Assembly (NCBI RefSeq): GCF_024599795.1
Contig: NZ_CP102246.1
Span: forward strand, 3,224,001-3,288,000
Direction: 5' to 3'
Source of the DNA: Enterobacter cloacae complex sp. R_G8
Lineage (GTDB): Bacteria > Pseudomonadota > Gammaproteobacteria > Enterobacterales > Enterobacteriaceae
DNA length: 64,000 nucleotides
Of the stretch, positions 32,333 through 44,490 are shown piece after piece. The notes under the pieces were generated by a model. It was given only the letters and a program-made list of their open reading frames with translations. It made no database searches and was not told where the DNA came from. How positions within the stretch are numbered: the first letter of the stretch is position 1; each line of letters starts with the position of its first letter. Both the position numbers and the translations under genes were made by a program.

Positions 32333-33637
32333 TCAGTGCAGCTTCAGACGCGGACGGATCACACGGTTGATTCGGCCCACCAGCATCATCAGCCCGGTTT
32401 TGAAGTAGCCGTGCAGCGCAATCTGGTGCATACGGTACAGGGAGATATAGACAAAACGTGCAATGCGCCCTTCTACCATCATTGAGCCGCGCATCAGGTT
32501 CCCCATCAGGCTGCCTACGGTGGAGAAGTTCGACAGTGAAACCAGAGAGCCGTGGTCTTTGTAGACATAGGCCTTCATTGGCTTGCCTTTACGCTGTGCC
32601 AGAATATTGTGTAACACCAGGCTTGCCATCTGATGCGCTGCCTGAGCGCGAGGAGGTACGAAACCGCCTTCAGGACGCGCGCATGACGCACAGTCACCAA
32701 TCGCGAAAATATCCGGATCGCGCGTGGTTTGCAGCGTCGGCTCGGTCACCAGCTGGTTAATACGGTTAGTTTCCAGCCCACCAATGTCTTTCATGAAATC
32801 AGGCGCTTTGATACCCGCCGCCCAGACCATCAGATCCGCTTTGATGTACTCGCCATCTTTGGTGTGCAGGCCACCTTCATCTGCGCTGGTCACCATCGTC
32901 TGGGTGAGAACACGCACGCCCAGTTTGGTCAGTTCGTTATGTGCCGCACCGGAAATACGTGGAGGCAGCGCAGGCAGAATGCGCTCACCCGCTTCAACCA
33001 GCGTCACGTTCAGCGCTTCATTGGTTAACCCTTTGTAGCCGTAGCTGTGCAGCTGTTTTACCGCATTGTGCAGTTCAGCGGACAACTCAACACCCGTCGC
33101 GCCACCGCCAACAATGGCGATATTCACCTTGCCATTCGCACCCATGTTACTGGTGTACTTCAGGAACAGGTTGAGCATCTCCTGATGGAAACGACGCGCC
33201 TGATGCGGGTTGTCCAGGAAAATGCAGTGCTCTTTTACACCCGGGGTGTTGAAATCATTGGAAGTACTGCCCAACGCCATGACCAGCGTGTCATAGGCAA
33301 GCTTACGCTCCGGGACCAGCAACTCACCTTTGTCGTCACGCAGCTCTGCCAGAGTAATGGTTTTGCTCTCACGGTTGATATCCACCACGGAACCCAGCTG
33401 GAACTGGAAATGGTGATTACGCGCATGCGCGAGGTAACTCAGCGCGTCCACCCCCTCATCCAGGGAACCGGTCGCCACTTCGTGCAGCAACGGCTTCCAC
33501 AGGTGGCTGTGGTTACGATCCACCAGCGTAATTTTGGCTTTTTTGCCGCGACCCAGCTTCTTACCCAACTGTGTCGCCAGCTCCAGCCCGCCAGCACCAC
33601 CGCCTACAATCACTATCTTTTTCAATGGCGTAGTCAA
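32333..33637 (-). CDS. ndh: NADH dehydrogenase II (NADH:quinone oxidoreductase)
   Basis: 434-residue single-subunit, non-proton-pumping respiratory dehydrogenase. It has the FAD-binding motif [18 protein letters not shown] near the N-terminus, the NADH-binding [17 protein letters not shown] near 175 and the FAD/quinone-site [10 protein letters not shown]. The C-terminal amphipathic part anchors it to the inner membrane. A perfect FNR box upstream fits its known anaerobic repression. Confidence 0.97.
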   Translation of the reverse strand: MTTPLKKIVIVGGGAGGLELATQLGKKLGRGKKAKITLVDRNHSHLWKPLLHEVATGSLDEGVDALSYLAHARNHHFQFQLGSVVDINRESKTITLAELRDDKGELLVPERKLAYDTLVMALGSTSNDFNTPGVKEHCIFLDNPHQARRFHQEMLNLFLKYTSNMGANGKVNIAIVGGGATGVELSAELHNAVKQLHSYGYKGLTNEALNVTLVEAGERILPALPPRISGAAHNELTKLGVRVLTQTMVTSADEGGLHTKDGEYIKADLMVWAAGIKAPDFMKDIGGLETNRINQLVTEPTLQTTRDPDIFAIGDCASCARPEGGFVPPRAQAAHQMASLVLHNILAQRKGKPMKAYVYKDHGSLVSLSNFSTVGSLMGNLMRGSMMVEGRIARFVYISLYRMHQIALHGYFKTGLMMLVGRINRVIRPRLKLH

Positions 33638-33772
33638 CGTGACCCCCTCAAATTATTAACCAATTGTTAATTAAAAGTTATAAAAATAACCCTTAATTAA
33701 CAACAGGTTACAGCACTGAAACCATTCAGGTGCATTGAGAATACCACGTCAGGCGCATTGGTCATACCAAAA

Positions 33773-33786
33773 TTGATGTGCATCAA
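33773..33786. promoter_or_regulatory. FNR box upstream of ndh
   Basis: TTGAT-GTGC-ATCAA is a perfect FNR palindrome, centred about 142 bases before the ndh start codon. In E. coli, FNR represses ndh from sites upstream of the promoter. Confidence 0.85.
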
Positions 33787-33817
33787 GTTTTGATGGCTTA
33801 AAAGTAGACAATTCTGC

Positions 33818-33856
33818 AAAAAAAGAAAGCCCGGCACGCTTTCGCGGCCGGGCCAG
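33818..33856 (-). terminator. Terminator of ycfP
   Basis: Leftward, GCCCGGC...GCCGGGC encloses a second pairing (CGCGAAAGCG) and is followed by TTTCTTTTTTTGC. Confidence 0.88.
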
Positions 33857-33874
33857 GGAGGTCTTTGCTGTGTC

Positions 33875-34417
33875 TTAGCCCAGTGTTTTAAAGGCTTTGA
33901 TACGCTGCAGATGCGGGGAGATGTTTTTAAACTTGTGGGTCTGTTCTTCATCCCAGACAATTTCATAGTAATGATGCAACAACTCAGCCGCACGGTGGCT
34001 GTTGAGCGCCTCATCATTACGTGAAAGGATCACCAGACAGCGATCGCGGTTCTTTTCACGGAAATTGCTGACGCACTTGGTGGCAATATCAACATACTCT
34101 TCAGGGCGGTCAATCTTGCCTTCCATGTTCTCGTTCGGGAACAGGTTAGGATTGAATACCACCTGGCGAATATCGCACAGGAACCCAATCCGCTCGGCCC
34201 AGTAGCCCCCCAACCCCACGCCGCAAATCAGCGGGCGATCGTCGATGTTGAGCTGCAGCATCTTGTCCACTTCTTTGAGCAGATGCTGCATGTCATGTTT
34301 CGGATGGCGCGTGCTGTAGCTGATCAGCCGTACATCCGGATCGATAAACTGCAGTTGCAGTACCTTCTCATGATTACCAGGACTGTTTGAGTCAAAACCG
34401 TGTAAATAGATGATCAT
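33875..34417 (-). CDS. ycfP: YqiA/YcfP-family alpha/beta hydrolase fold protein
   Basis: 180 residues with the alpha/beta-hydrolase opening [16 protein letters not shown]. The nucleophile elbow reads CGVGLGG, with glycine where an esterase would have serine, as in E. coli YcfP, so it is probably not a classical serine hydrolase. Function is unknown. It lies downstream of nagZ, last in the hinT-ycfL-lpoB-thiK-nagZ-ycfP run. Confidence 0.93.
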   Translation of the reverse strand: MIIYLHGFDSNSPGNHEKVLQLQFIDPDVRLISYSTRHPKHDMQHLLKEVDKMLQLNIDDRPLICGVGLGGYWAERIGFLCDIRQVVFNPNLFPNENMEGKIDRPEEYVDIATKCVSNFREKNRDRCLVILSRNDEALNSHRAAELLHHYYEIVWDEEQTHKFKNISPHLQRIKAFKTLG

Positions 34418-34451
34418 TGTCTTCTCACCACGCTACGCCTTCCGGGAGGAT

Positions 34452-36293
<1,842 letters not shown>

Positions 36294-36313
<20 letters not shown>

Positions 36314-36941
36314 CTTTACCTGACCAGATAATCTCGCCTGTCTGAACCAGCATCAGCTGCATCTGCAGGGCTGGCGTATTCACGTTACCGGTGGCATTAG
36401 AGTACAGCACATACTGCGCACCAACGTTACGGGCAATCCCCATCGCCTTACTGCGCGTACCAAGGCTGTCCTGCGGTGACAGGCCAAGCTGCTGTTTGGC
36501 TACCGCCAGCTGCTGCGCCGAAACCAGCGTAAATTTGCCGTTGTTGGCCAGGGCATTGCGCAGGGTTTCAGTCGCTTCTCCGGCGTTTAACGAACCGTTA
36601 GTCCGGTTGTTCACGCTATCCACCAGCAGTACGCTACCCGCGGTCACGCCCTGAGCCTGCAGCATTTTACCGACCATCGGCTGCATCGCACCGTTCCAGT
36701 CATAATGACGCACGCGCGGCGCAGGCTGTGAGGTCTGATCCTGATGTTCAATCGGACCCGGTTGCGACGGAAGCGTCGGTACAGACGGCACGGTTGGCTG
36801 TGGTTGCGTTGGCTGTGTCGGCTGCTCCGTACCCGGTTTCGCCTCTTCCACAGGTGCTGGCTGTTCGGTTCGCGTCACACAGCCTGCGAGGAACAGTGCA
36901 AAAGCTGTCACGAGCGCATAACGGCTCATATTTTTAATCAA
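36294..36941 (-). CDS. lpoB: Outer-membrane lipoprotein activator of PBP1b, LpoB
   Basis: 215-residue lipoprotein with lipobox LFLAGC (cysteine 21), a proline/glutamine-rich linker (about 28-72) and a globular domain (HYDWNGAMQPMV onward) that contacts PBP1b from the outer membrane. It begins with TTG at 36941 six bases after GAGGTGA; an ATG four codons later is possible but worse spaced. It overlaps thiK. Confidence 0.95.
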
Positions 36942-36951
36942 GGTTCACCTC

Positions 36952-37326
36952 TTACAGATAAAGATAAAGTCTCACCTTATGCGCACCCAGATAGTTGGCG
37001 CTCCCATAGAGCGTTACCGACGATCTGGCCGGAATGGTCACGCTGCGCGGCGCTTCCAGCGGGTGCATTTCAAGACCTCGTACGTCATACCAGAAAAAAC
37101 GGTAGTGAACCGTCACCGGTTCGTGTCTTTCGTTAAAGAGCGCAGAGGAAGCAGAAGATTTGATTTCACTGATGGTCAACGTGGGTTGTTCTGCCGTGAT
37201 GCCCGCTGCCAGTACCGAGGACTCCATCACCAGCGTTTGTTCCTCGCTGACGGGAATGGCCGGACGCGCGCTGCACCCCACCATCACCATTGTCATTACC
37301 AGCGCTGCAATACGCCCTTTCAACAT
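36952..37326 (-). CDS. ycfL: YcfL family lipoprotein
   Basis: 124 residues with lipobox MVMVGC and a beta-rich domain matching E. coli YcfL (PVTVHYRFFWYD, GLEMHPLE, LYGSANYLGAHKVRLYLYL). I start at the ATG at 37326, one base after the hinT stop; the longer open frame upstream lies in hinT. Function is unknown, but the position between hinT and lpoB is conserved. Confidence 0.93.
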   Translation of the reverse strand: MLKGRIAALVMTMVMVGCSARPAIPVSEEQTLVMESSVLAAGITAEQPTLTISEIKSSASSALFNERHEPVTVHYRFFWYDVRGLEMHPLEAPRSVTIPARSSVTLYGSANYLGAHKVRLYLYL

Positions 37327-37327
37327 G

Positions 37328-37687
37328 TTAAAGACCTTTATGTGCCAGCATCGGCCCCAGAGGACGTCCACCCAGCAGATGCATATGAATATGATAAACT
37401 TCCTGCCCACCGTGGCGATTACAGTTCATGATAAGACGGTAACCGTCCTCAGCAATCCCTTCCTGCTCGGCGATTTTCGCGGCCACCGTCAGCATACGGC
37501 CTAACGCCACTTCGTGCTCGGTTTTTACGTCATTGACGGTAGGAATCAGAATATTTGGAATGATAAGGATATGTGTCGGAGCCTGAGGGGAAATATCCCT
37601 GAAAGCCGTCACCAGCTCATCCTGATAGACGATATCCGAAGGGATTTCGCGGCGGATAATTTTACTGAAAATGGTTTCTTCAGCCAT
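37328..37687 (-). CDS. hinT: Purine nucleoside phosphoramidase HinT
   Basis: 119-residue HIT-family hydrolase of aminoacyl-AMP and adenosine phosphoramidates, with the histidine triad [10 protein letters not shown] near the C-terminus. Nearly identical in length and sequence to E. coli HinT. It is first in the leftward hinT-ycfL-lpoB-thiK-nagZ-ycfP cluster. Confidence 0.97.
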   Translation of the reverse strand: MAEETIFSKIIRREIPSDIVYQDELVTAFRDISPQAPTHILIIPNILIPTVNDVKTEHEVALGRMLTVAAKIAEQEGIAEDGYRLIMNCNRHGGQEVYHIHMHLLGGRPLGPMLAHKGL

Positions 37688-38038
37688 GACCTGTTCCTTT
37701 GTTGTTTAATCTGGCGTGGTGCGTCCGCTATTAACATACTCTCTGCATGAGTATGTGGCACAACTGAAGAGTATGAGCGAGTTTCTCCTGTCCTTTCAAC
37801 CTTCTCCCCGGATTTCTTTCCTGAAAGCGCTTCAGCTGAGTGAAGAGTGACCGCTGGAATGTGTTAACCACCTGAAACATTATTTCATTTCCTTTTGACA
37901 CATCTGTTTACAGCGTTAATCACAATGCGTATATTTCGCATTTGCATTTTCATGCGCATTTTCAACATAGAAAACGACGTCAGCCCGTTCTCGCGGGACT
38001 GTCGCACACACCTTTCACCATTCAGTAAGGGTTTGATG
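37688..38038. other. Divergent hinT-fhuE intergenic region
   Basis: 351 bases holding the outward promoters of hinT (left) and fhuE (right). The right part contains the fhuE promoter and a Fur-like site listed separately. ACATACTCTCTGCATGAGTATGT near 37735 is an inverted repeat (CATACTC/GAGTATG) that could be an operator for the hinT side; its function is unknown. Confidence 0.5.
37908..37966 (+). promoter_or_regulatory. fhuE promoter with overlapping Fur-like site
   Basis: TTTACA (37908-37913) and TATATT (37931-37936) are separated by exactly 17 bases. Directly after comes TTCGCATTTGCATTTTCATGC and similar CAT/GCATTT repeats, whose reverse strand fits the Fur pattern GAtAATG..AT.ATT loosely. 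FhuE genes are iron-repressed through Fur. Confidence 0.5.
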
Positions 38039-40228
38039 ATGTCTTTCATTTATCACACCAGGGATGGGCAACGTCAGCCAGTCGCAACACCTTCGTTGCT
38101 GGCTGCCTGTATTGCTATGGCATTGATGCCAGCCGTCAGTTTCGCCGCCTCTGCAACCGAAGATACCGTCGTTGTTGAGGGCGGTTTTGATAACACGCAG
38201 GACACGTCAGGGAGTCAGGATCAAGACTACAGCGTTAAGACCACCACGACGGGGACGAAACTGTTACTGGTTCCCCGGGATATCCCCCAGTCCGTCAGCG
38301 TCATCAGCCAGCAGCGTATGGCAGATCAGAACCTGCAATCGATCGGCCAGGTGTTAACCAACACGACCGGCGTTACGGCACAGGTGCAGGACAGCGACCG
38401 GACGGTGTTCTACTCTCGCGGCTTCTTCGTCAGTAACTATGCCTACGATGACCTGCCAACCTCCATCAGCGAAGTATGGAACTTTGGTGATACGGCCGCC
38501 GATACCGCCATTTACGATCGTATTGAAGTGGTGCGCGGTGCAACCGGCCTGATGTCCGGCACGGGGAACCCCTCCGCCTATGTGAACATGGTTCGTAAGC
38601 ATGCAGACAGCAATGAATTTAAAGGCAATGTCTCAGCCAGTTACGGTAGCTGGGACAAACAACGCTATGTGCTGGATCTGCAGTCTCCGCTGGTAGAGTC
38701 CGGTAAAGTGCGTGGTCGTCTTATCACGGGTTATCAGGACAACGACAGTTTTGTTGATAACTACCACTACCGCAAAAAGTTCCTCTACGGCGTGGTGGAT
38801 GCGGACGTGACGGACAACACGAGCCTGTCGGTGGGCTATGAATATCAGGAAAGCAACACCGATAACCCAACCTGGGGCGGCCTGCCAACCTGGTACAGTG
38901 ACGGCAGCAAAACCCATTACAGCCGCAGCCAGACTGTGGCACCTGACTGGGCGTACTCTGATAAAGATAACACCCGCATTTTCGCCAACCTCACCCAACG
39001 CTTCGACAACGGCTGGGAAGCCCACATCAACGGTATGCATGCGGACACCCGCTTCGACAGCAAACTGATGTATATGTCCGGCTACCCGGATAAAGAGACC
39101 GGTGCAGGCATGGTCGGGTACGGCGGCTGGAACCGGGGTGAACGTAAGCAGGACGCGGTGGATGCCTTCCTGCGCGGTGATTTCGATCTTTTCGGTCGTC
39201 AGCATGAGATGATGTTTGGCGGCAGCTTCAGTCGTCAGCGTAACCACTATGACAACACCATGCCGGACGCGCTGTACGGTATGGTTGACGTGGGTAACTT
39301 CAAAAACTGGAACGGGAATATCGCCGATCCGCAGTGGACCCCATGGAAGCTCTACAGTCAGGACGATATCCGCCAGTCTTCGGCCTATACTTCCGCCCGC
39401 TTCTCACTGGCCGATCCGCTGCACCTGATCCTCGGTGCGCGTTATACCCATTACAACATTCGCTATAACCCGGCAGGCTCACCGGACACCCGCCTGGAAA
39501 GCAGTAAGGATGATGTGACGCCGTATGCGGGCCTTGTCTACGATATCAATGAAGACTGGTCAACCTACGTCAGCTATACCTCCATCTTCCAGCCTCAGGA
39601 CAAACGTGACGCCAGCGGTCGCTATCTCGACCCGACAACGGGCAAAAGCTATGAAGCCGGCGTGAAAGCGGACTGGTTCAATACCCGCCTGACCACCTCG
39701 ATAGCCCTCTTCCGTATTGAGCAGGATAACGTGGCGAATAATACCTATACCTACATGCCAAGCGGCGAGTCGATCTATGAATCTCTGGACGGCGTGGTCA
39801 GTAAAGGGATTGAGTTCGAGCTGAACGGTGCCCTGACCGATAACTGGCAGCTGACCTTCGGCGCGACCCGCTACATTGCCGAAGACAAGCGCGGTAACAC
39901 GGTAAGCTCCGATCAGCCTCGCACCACAATGAAGCTGTTTACCCGTTATCAACTGCCCATGCTGCCTGCACTGGCGGTAGGCGGCGGGGTGAACTGGCAG
40001 AATAAAGTCTGGAACGCGGTGGATGGCGGCCCGGCAGGTCAATCACGGGCAGAACAAGGCAGCTACGCGCTGGTTAACCTGTTTAGCCGGTATCAGGTCA
40101 CCAACGATTTTGCTGTCCAGGCTAACGTCAACAACCTGTTCGACAAAGAGTACTACGACTACGTCGGCTCTTATGTGGTCTATGGCGCGCCGCTGAACGT
40201 CTCGGTGAGCGCGAGCTACGACTTCTGA
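38039..40228 (+). CDS. fhuE: TonB-dependent ferric coprogen/rhodotorulic acid receptor FhuE
   Basis: 729-residue outer-membrane receptor, same length as E. coli FhuE. It has a signal peptide (ending MPAVSFAA, about residue 36), TonB box (DTVVVEG), plug domain (about 60-190; RDIPQSVSVISQQRM, DRIEVVRGATGLMSGTGNPSA) and a 22-strand barrel with terminal SASYDF. It is notably more diverged from E. coli than flanking proteins, mainly in the loops, so siderophore range may differ. Two ATGs in tandem follow AAGGG; the second is better spaced. Confidence 0.9.
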   Translation: MSFIYHTRDGQRQPVATPSLLAACIAMALMPAVSFAASATEDTVVVEGGFDNTQDTSGSQDQDYSVKTTTTGTKLLLVPRDIPQSVSVISQQRMADQNLQSIGQVLTNTTGVTAQVQDSDRTVFYSRGFFVSNYAYDDLPTSISEVWNFGDTAADTAIYDRIEVVRGATGLMSGTGNPSAYVNMVRKHADSNEFKGNVSASYGSWDKQRYVLDLQSPLVESGKVRGRLITGYQDNDSFVDNYHYRKKFLYGVVDADVTDNTSLSVGYEYQESNTDNPTWGGLPTWYSDGSKTHYSRSQTVAPDWAYSDKDNTRIFANLTQRFDNGWEAHINGMHADTRFDSKLMYMSGYPDKETGAGMVGYGGWNRGERKQDAVDAFLRGDFDLFGRQHEMMFGGSFSRQRNHYDNTMPDALYGMVDVGNFKNWNGNIADPQWTPWKLYSQDDIRQSSAYTSARFSLADPLHLILGARYTHYNIRYNPAGSPDTRLESSKDDVTPYAGLVYDINEDWSTYVSYTSIFQPQDKRDASGRYLDPTTGKSYEAGVKADWFNTRLTTSIALFRIEQDNVANNTYTYMPSGESIYESLDGVVSKGIEFELNGALTDNWQLTFGATRYIAEDKRGNTVSSDQPRTTMKLFTRYQLPMLPALAVGGGVNWQNKVWNAVDGGPAGQSRAEQGSYALVNLFSRYQVTNDFAVQANVNNLFDKEYYDYVGSYVVYGAPLNVSVSASYDF

Positions 40229-40263
40229 GTGTTCAGCCGCTACCCAGCATAACAAACGGCAGT

Positions 40264-40292
40264 AATAAAAAAGGCAGCCATTAGGCTGCCTT
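40264..40292. terminator. Bidirectional terminator between fhuE and ptsG
   Basis: AAAAAAGGCAGCC-ATTA-GGCTGCCTT: eight-pair stem. The U tract is strong leftward, for ptsG. Confidence 0.9.
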
Positions 40293-40311
40293 AGTCTCCC
40301 CAGGTCACAGC

Positions 40312-41745
40312 TTAGCTGTTGCGGATGTATTCATCCATTTCGGTTTTCAGGTTATCGGATTTGGTCCCGAAGATTGCCTGAACACCAGAACCTGCAACAA
40401 CCACACCCGCTGCGCCCAGTTTTTTCAGACCCGGCTGGTCTACTTTCGCGACGTCGGCAACGCTCACACGCAGACGAGTGATACATGCGTCCAGGTTAGT
40501 GATGTTTTCTTTACCGCCGAACGCTGCAACCAGTGCCGGAGCCATTTCGCTGGTCGCGCCTGCTTTGCTGTCTTCAGTCGCATCTTCACGACCTGGTGTT
40601 TTCAGGTCCAGTGCTTTGATCAGCACGCGGAAGATGGTGTAGTAGACAACGGCATAGCACGCACCCACGATTGGGAACAGCCACAGTTTGCTGCTGTTAC
40701 CGGACAGAACGATGAAGTCGATCAGACCGTGTGAGAAGGACGTACCGTCACGCATACCCAGCAGGATACAGATTGGGAACGCCAGGCCAGCCAGAATCGC
40801 GTGGATAACGTACAGGATCGGCGCAACGAACATGAAGGAGAACTCGATTGGCTCGGTGATACCGGTCAGGAACGAGGTCAACGCTGCGGAGATCATGATA
40901 CCGCCCACTTTTGCACGGTTCTCTGGTTTAGCAGAGTGCCAGATAGCAATTGCCGCAGCTGGCAGACCGTACATTTTGAACAGGAAGCCACCAGACAGTT
41001 TACCTGCTGTTGGGTCACCCGCCATGTAACGAGGGATATCACCGTGGAACACCTGGCCCGCTGCGTTGGTGAATTCACCAATCTGCATCTGGAATGGAAC
41101 GTTCCAGATGTGATGCAGACCAAATGGCACCAGGCAACGCTCGACGAAGCCGTAGATACCGAACGCGACAACCGGGTTCTGGTAAGCAGCCCACTGAGAG
41201 AAGGTCTGGATAGCGGAACCGATTGGTGGCCAGATGAAGGACAGGATCACACCCGTGAAAATCGCTGCCAGACCAGAGATAATCGGAACGAAACGCTTGC
41301 CCGCGAAGAAGCCCAGATACTCAGGCAGCTTAATGCGATAGAAGCGGTTAAACATATACGCTGCAATCGCACCGGAGATGATACCGCCCAGAACACCGGT
41401 ATCCGCCAGGTGTTTCGCTGCGATCTCTTCAGCAGGTAAATGCAGAACCAGCGGTGCAACCACAGCCATGGTTTTCACCATGATGCCGTAGGCAACCACT
41501 GCAGCCAGCGCAGAAACGCCGTCGTTATTGGTGAAGCCCAGAGCAACACCGATAGCGAAGATCAGCGGCATGTTAGCAAAGACGGAACCGCCTGCTTCGG
41601 CCATCACGTGGGACACTACGGCTGGCAGCCAGCTGAAGTTTGCAGAACCGACACCCAGCAGGATACCTGCGATAGGCAGTACGGATACTGGCAGCATCAG
41701 CGATTTACCGACCTTTTGCAGGTTAGCAAATGCATTCTTAAACAT
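40312..41745 (-). CDS. ptsG: Glucose PTS permease, EIICB component
   Basis: 477-residue inner-membrane transporter that phosphorylates glucose on entry. It has an EIIC domain (about 1-385, eight to ten helices, with [15 protein letters not shown]) and an EIIB domain (about 400-477) with the phosphocysteine in [11 protein letters not shown]. Length equals E. coli. The 5' leader and promoter keep the SgrS, Mlc and CRP features of E. coli ptsG. Confidence 0.98.
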   Translation of the reverse strand: MFKNAFANLQKVGKSLMLPVSVLPIAGILLGVGSANFSWLPAVVSHVMAEAGGSVFANMPLIFAIGVALGFTNNDGVSALAAVVAYGIMVKTMAVVAPLVLHLPAEEIAAKHLADTGVLGGIISGAIAAYMFNRFYRIKLPEYLGFFAGKRFVPIISGLAAIFTGVILSFIWPPIGSAIQTFSQWAAYQNPVVAFGIYGFVERCLVPFGLHHIWNVPFQMQIGEFTNAAGQVFHGDIPRYMAGDPTAGKLSGGFLFKMYGLPAAAIAIWHSAKPENRAKVGGIMISAALTSFLTGITEPIEFSFMFVAPILYVIHAILAGLAFPICILLGMRDGTSFSHGLIDFIVLSGNSSKLWLFPIVGACYAVVYYTIFRVLIKALDLKTPGREDATEDSKAGATSEMAPALVAAFGGKENITNLDACITRLRVSVADVAKVDQPGLKKLGAAGVVVAGSGVQAIFGTKSDNLKTEMDEYIRNS

Positions 41746-41770
41746 AATTGAGAGTGCTCCTGAGTATTTG
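41746..41770 (-). promoter_or_regulatory. SgrS small-RNA pairing region in the ptsG leader
   Basis: Leftward, ACTCAGGAGCACTCTCAATT lies directly before the ptsG ATG and is the same sequence, covering the ribosome site, that SgrS pairs with in E. coli to block translation and trigger RNase E decay under glucose-phosphate stress. SgrS itself is not in this window. Confidence 0.8.
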
Positions 41771-41841
41771 TGCTTTTTTTACGCTTTCACGCATTGGCCC
41801 GGGGGGAGTACCGTGCCGTGGACAGGACATCTAAGCGCCCT

Positions 41842-41897
41842 TTATTTATTACACAGAGTAAAATAATTCCCTCTGACTTTGTTTGACGGCTATCACG
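41842..41897 (-). promoter_or_regulatory. ptsG promoter region with Mlc and CRP sites
   Basis: Leftward, TTATTTTACTCTGTGTAATA (in 41842-41867) matches the E. coli ptsG promoter segment bound by the repressor Mlc. CGTGA-TAGCCG-TCAAA (41882-41897) is the CRP-like activator site upstream. Spacing agrees with CRP activation and Mlc repression. Confidence 0.7.
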
Positions 41898-41958
41898 TTT
41901 CAGCTTAAGACGGTCGAAAAACTTTCAGTTATTTACAAAAAGCATTTCTGGATGTGTC

Positions 41959-41993
41959 AAAAAACACCATCACCGCCCCAAATGAGGCGGTGA
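41959..41993 (-). terminator. Terminator downstream of ycfH
   Basis: Leftward, CACCGCC and GGGCGGTG pair around a short loop, followed by ATGGTGTTTTTTG. It probably ends the pabC-mltG-tmk-holB-ycfH transcript. Confidence 0.65.
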
Positions 41994-42042
41994 ACTTTAC
42001 TCGTTTTAACTATTAATTACGAGCCTAAAAAAAACAGGTGTA

Positions 42043-42837
42043 TCAGACAGATTGCAGGCGGGCGGGGTCAATATGGAACAGGGTAGAGAAGTTTTCCGTC
42101 GTGACACGGGCCAGTTCTTCGATACTGACGCCCTTCAGAACGGCCATGTATTCAGCCACGTCTCTGGTCATCGCTGGCTGGTTTTCTTTACCACGATGCG
42201 GTACCGGTGCCAGATAAGGAGAATCTGTTTCCACCAGAACACGATCGAGCGGCACATAACGCGCGGCATCCCGAAGCTGCTCAGCGTTACGGAACGTCAC
42301 GATCCCGGAAAACGAGATATAAAACCCTAAATCAAGCAGTTTTCCCGCCGTTTCTCTGTCTTCTGTGAAACAGTGTAGTACGCCACCGCAATCCGTCACG
42401 TTTTCTTCCCTGAGGATCGCCAGCGTATCGGCACGCGCGTCACGGGTATGAACGATAACCGGTTTGTTGAGTTCACGCCCGATGCGAATGTGATGACGGA
42501 ACGACTCCTGCTGCAACGCCTTTGTTTCAGGCGTGTAGTAATAATCGAGCCCGGTTTCCCCCATGGCGACCACGCCCTCTTCCGCCGCCAGGCGGCGCAA
42601 CTCCTCAACGTCGTACGCCTCGTCCTGATTAAGCGGATGCACGCCACAGGAGAAAACAACGTCAGGGCGGACGCCTACCAGTTCACGCATGGTGCGATAG
42701 CCCGGCAGCGTGGTGGCCACGGCAAGGCAAAATTTCACATCGCGGGCGGCGGCTTTTGCCAGCACGTCGTCCACGTCTTTATGCAGGGATTGATAATCCA
42801 GGCCATCGAGATGGCAGTGTGAGTCGACTAAAAACAT
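42043..42837 (-). CDS. ycfH: TatD-family metal-dependent hydrolase YcfH
   Basis: 264-residue TIM-barrel hydrolase with metal ligands in VDSHCHLDGL, the glutamate in MGETGLDYYY and DSPYLAPVPHRGK. The family includes DNases and D-aminoacyl-tRNA deacylases; the substrate of YcfH is not settled. It follows holB by 10 bases. Confidence 0.95.
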   Translation of the reverse strand: MFLVDSHCHLDGLDYQSLHKDVDDVLAKAAARDVKFCLAVATTLPGYRTMRELVGVRPDVVFSCGVHPLNQDEAYDVEELRRLAAEEGVVAMGETGLDYYYTPETKALQQESFRHHIRIGRELNKPVIVHTRDARADTLAILREENVTDCGGVLHCFTEDRETAGKLLDLGFYISFSGIVTFRNAEQLRDAARYVPLDRVLVETDSPYLAPVPHRGKENQPAMTRDVAEYMAVLKGVSIEELARVTTENFSTLFHIDPARLQSV

Positions 42838-42847
42838 AATGTCTCTC

Positions 42848-43852
42848 TCAGAGATGGGAAACAGGCGGTGTAACGCCTGGTTGCAGGTAATGTTCGATAC
42901 GCAATAACTGGTCGGTCAGCACAAGCTCGCGATTGAGACCGGTTACTGTCAAAAGCTGTTCACGGCTCTGGCAAACATCGTGCAGAATTGCGCGCAACGT
43001 GGCGCCTGACAGGCGATTCGCCAGAGTATTCACCAGCGGCCAGACATCGGGATTGGTCAGTAGCGTGGCCCCCTGCTGGATCTTGAGCGCATCAAGAAGT
43101 AACGCGGCCAGCCAGTGCAGACGCCCGGCAACCTGATCGCTGTTGAGTGCAGGCAACACACTCAGCCAGTCGCGGCTCTCCAGCGCCGATTCTACAGCGC
43201 GGCACAGTGCTTCCCGTTGCGACCAGACATCAGGCTGCAGCAGTGCCAGCGCGGCGGCGGGTGCGCCACTGCTGAGACGCAGCGCGGACAACGCGCTATC
43301 CGGTGACGTTGTCACCTCTCGTTCCAGCCAGCTCAGCGCCCACGATTCCTGCGGGATCGCAAGGTGATGAAGTCGACAACGACTGCGTAGCGTCGGCAAT
43401 AATCGTCCCGGATCGCGGCATGACAGGAAGAACCACGTTTTTTCCGGTGGCTCCTCCAGGGTCTTAAGCAGCGCGTTCGCCGCCGCCTCGGTCAGTAGCG
43501 CGGCGTCTTTCAGCCAGACGACTTTTGCGCCGCCCAGTCGCGCGTGTTCGTATAATTTTTCACTCACTTCACGCACGGCATCAATACCGAGCGCGCTTTT
43601 GCCCTTTTCAGGCTCCAGCGTGTAGTAGTCAGGATGAGTGCCTGCCTGCATCAGCTGGCAGCCACGGCATTTACCGCAGCTTTTATGCCCTTCTGGCTGC
43701 TGGCACATCAAAAAACGGGTGATGGCGTAGATCAACGCATCTTCACCCATGCCTGGCAATGCCTGAATCAGTAACGCATGATGCCCCCGTCCGGCCTGAT
43801 AGCTGGAAATCAGCTGTTCAAAGTGCGGGCGCAACCATGGGTACCATTTCAT
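42848..43852 (-). CDS. holB: DNA polymerase III delta-prime subunit
   Basis: 334-residue clamp-loader subunit with an AAA+-like domain ([13 protein letters not shown] in place of a working P-loop), zinc module ([10 protein letters not shown]) and sensor-1 [10 protein letters not shown] use the ATG at 43852 (MKWYPWLRP), which overlaps the tmk stop by four bases and gives the E. coli length. The C-terminal half differs appreciably from E. coli. Confidence 0.95.
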   Translation of the reverse strand: MKWYPWLRPHFEQLISSYQAGRGHHALLIQALPGMGEDALIYAITRFLMCQQPEGHKSCGKCRGCQLMQAGTHPDYYTLEPEKGKSALGIDAVREVSEKLYEHARLGGAKVVWLKDAALLTEAAANALLKTLEEPPEKTWFFLSCRDPGRLLPTLRSRCRLHHLAIPQESWALSWLEREVTTSPDSALSALRLSSGAPAAALALLQPDVWSQREALCRAVESALESRDWLSVLPALNSDQVAGRLHWLAALLLDALKIQQGATLLTNPDVWPLVNTLANRLSGATLRAILHDVCQSREQLLTVTGLNRELVLTDQLLRIEHYLQPGVTPPVSHL

Positions 43853-44490
43853 GCCTGTTGCTCCTGTAGCCATTGTTTGACCGTTTCCTCAATGGAACGG
43901 GTCACTTCTTCCAGGGACTGGGTCGCATCGATTGTACGAATGGAATGGTCCTGACTGGCGAGTTCAAGATAACGCGCGCGGGTGCGATTAAAGAAGTCGA
44001 GCGACTCTTGCTCAATACGATCCAGCTCACCGCGAGCGCGCGCACGTTTCAGGCCCACTTCCGGCGTCACATCCAGATAGAGCGTCAGATCGGGACGAAA
44101 ATCGCCCAATACCGCGTCGCGCAGCGTTGCCAGCATCGTCTGGTCAATACCTCGTCCCCCGCCCTGATACGCCTGAGTCGACAGATCGTGACGGTCGCCA
44201 ATGACCCACTTGCCGGCGGCCAGGGCCGGTTTGATGACCGTTTCAACCAGCTGCACGCGCGCGGCATAGAACATCAGCACTTCGGCTTTGTCAGTGATAA
44301 CTTCGTCGCCCACGGATTTGATATCCAGCACCAGGCTGCGCAGCTTTTCAGCCAGCTGCGTACCGCCCGGCTCACGGGTAAACACCATGTCCGCAACGCC
44401 AAGCGCTTTTAGCGTATCGATCACCACGTTGCGGGCTGTGGTTTTACCGGCGCCTTCGAGTCCCTCAATGACAATGTATTTACTGCGCAT
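43849..44490 (-). CDS. tmk: Thymidylate kinase
   Basis: 213-residue kinase converting dTMP to dTDP. It has a P-loop [10 protein letters not shown], the DR motif (IGDRHDLST) and a LID region rich in arginine ([15 protein letters not shown]). It overlaps mltG upstream by 11 bases and holB downstream by four, in a tightly coupled operon. Confidence 0.97.
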   Translation of the reverse strand: MRSKYIVIEGLEGAGKTTARNVVIDTLKALGVADMVFTREPGGTQLAEKLRSLVLDIKSVGDEVITDKAEVLMFYAARVQLVETVIKPALAAGKWVIGDRHDLSTQAYQGGGRGIDQTMLATLRDAVLGDFRPDLTLYLDVTPEVGLKRARARGELDRIEQESLDFFNRTRARYLELASQDHSIRTIDATQSLEEVTRSIEETVKQWLQEQQA

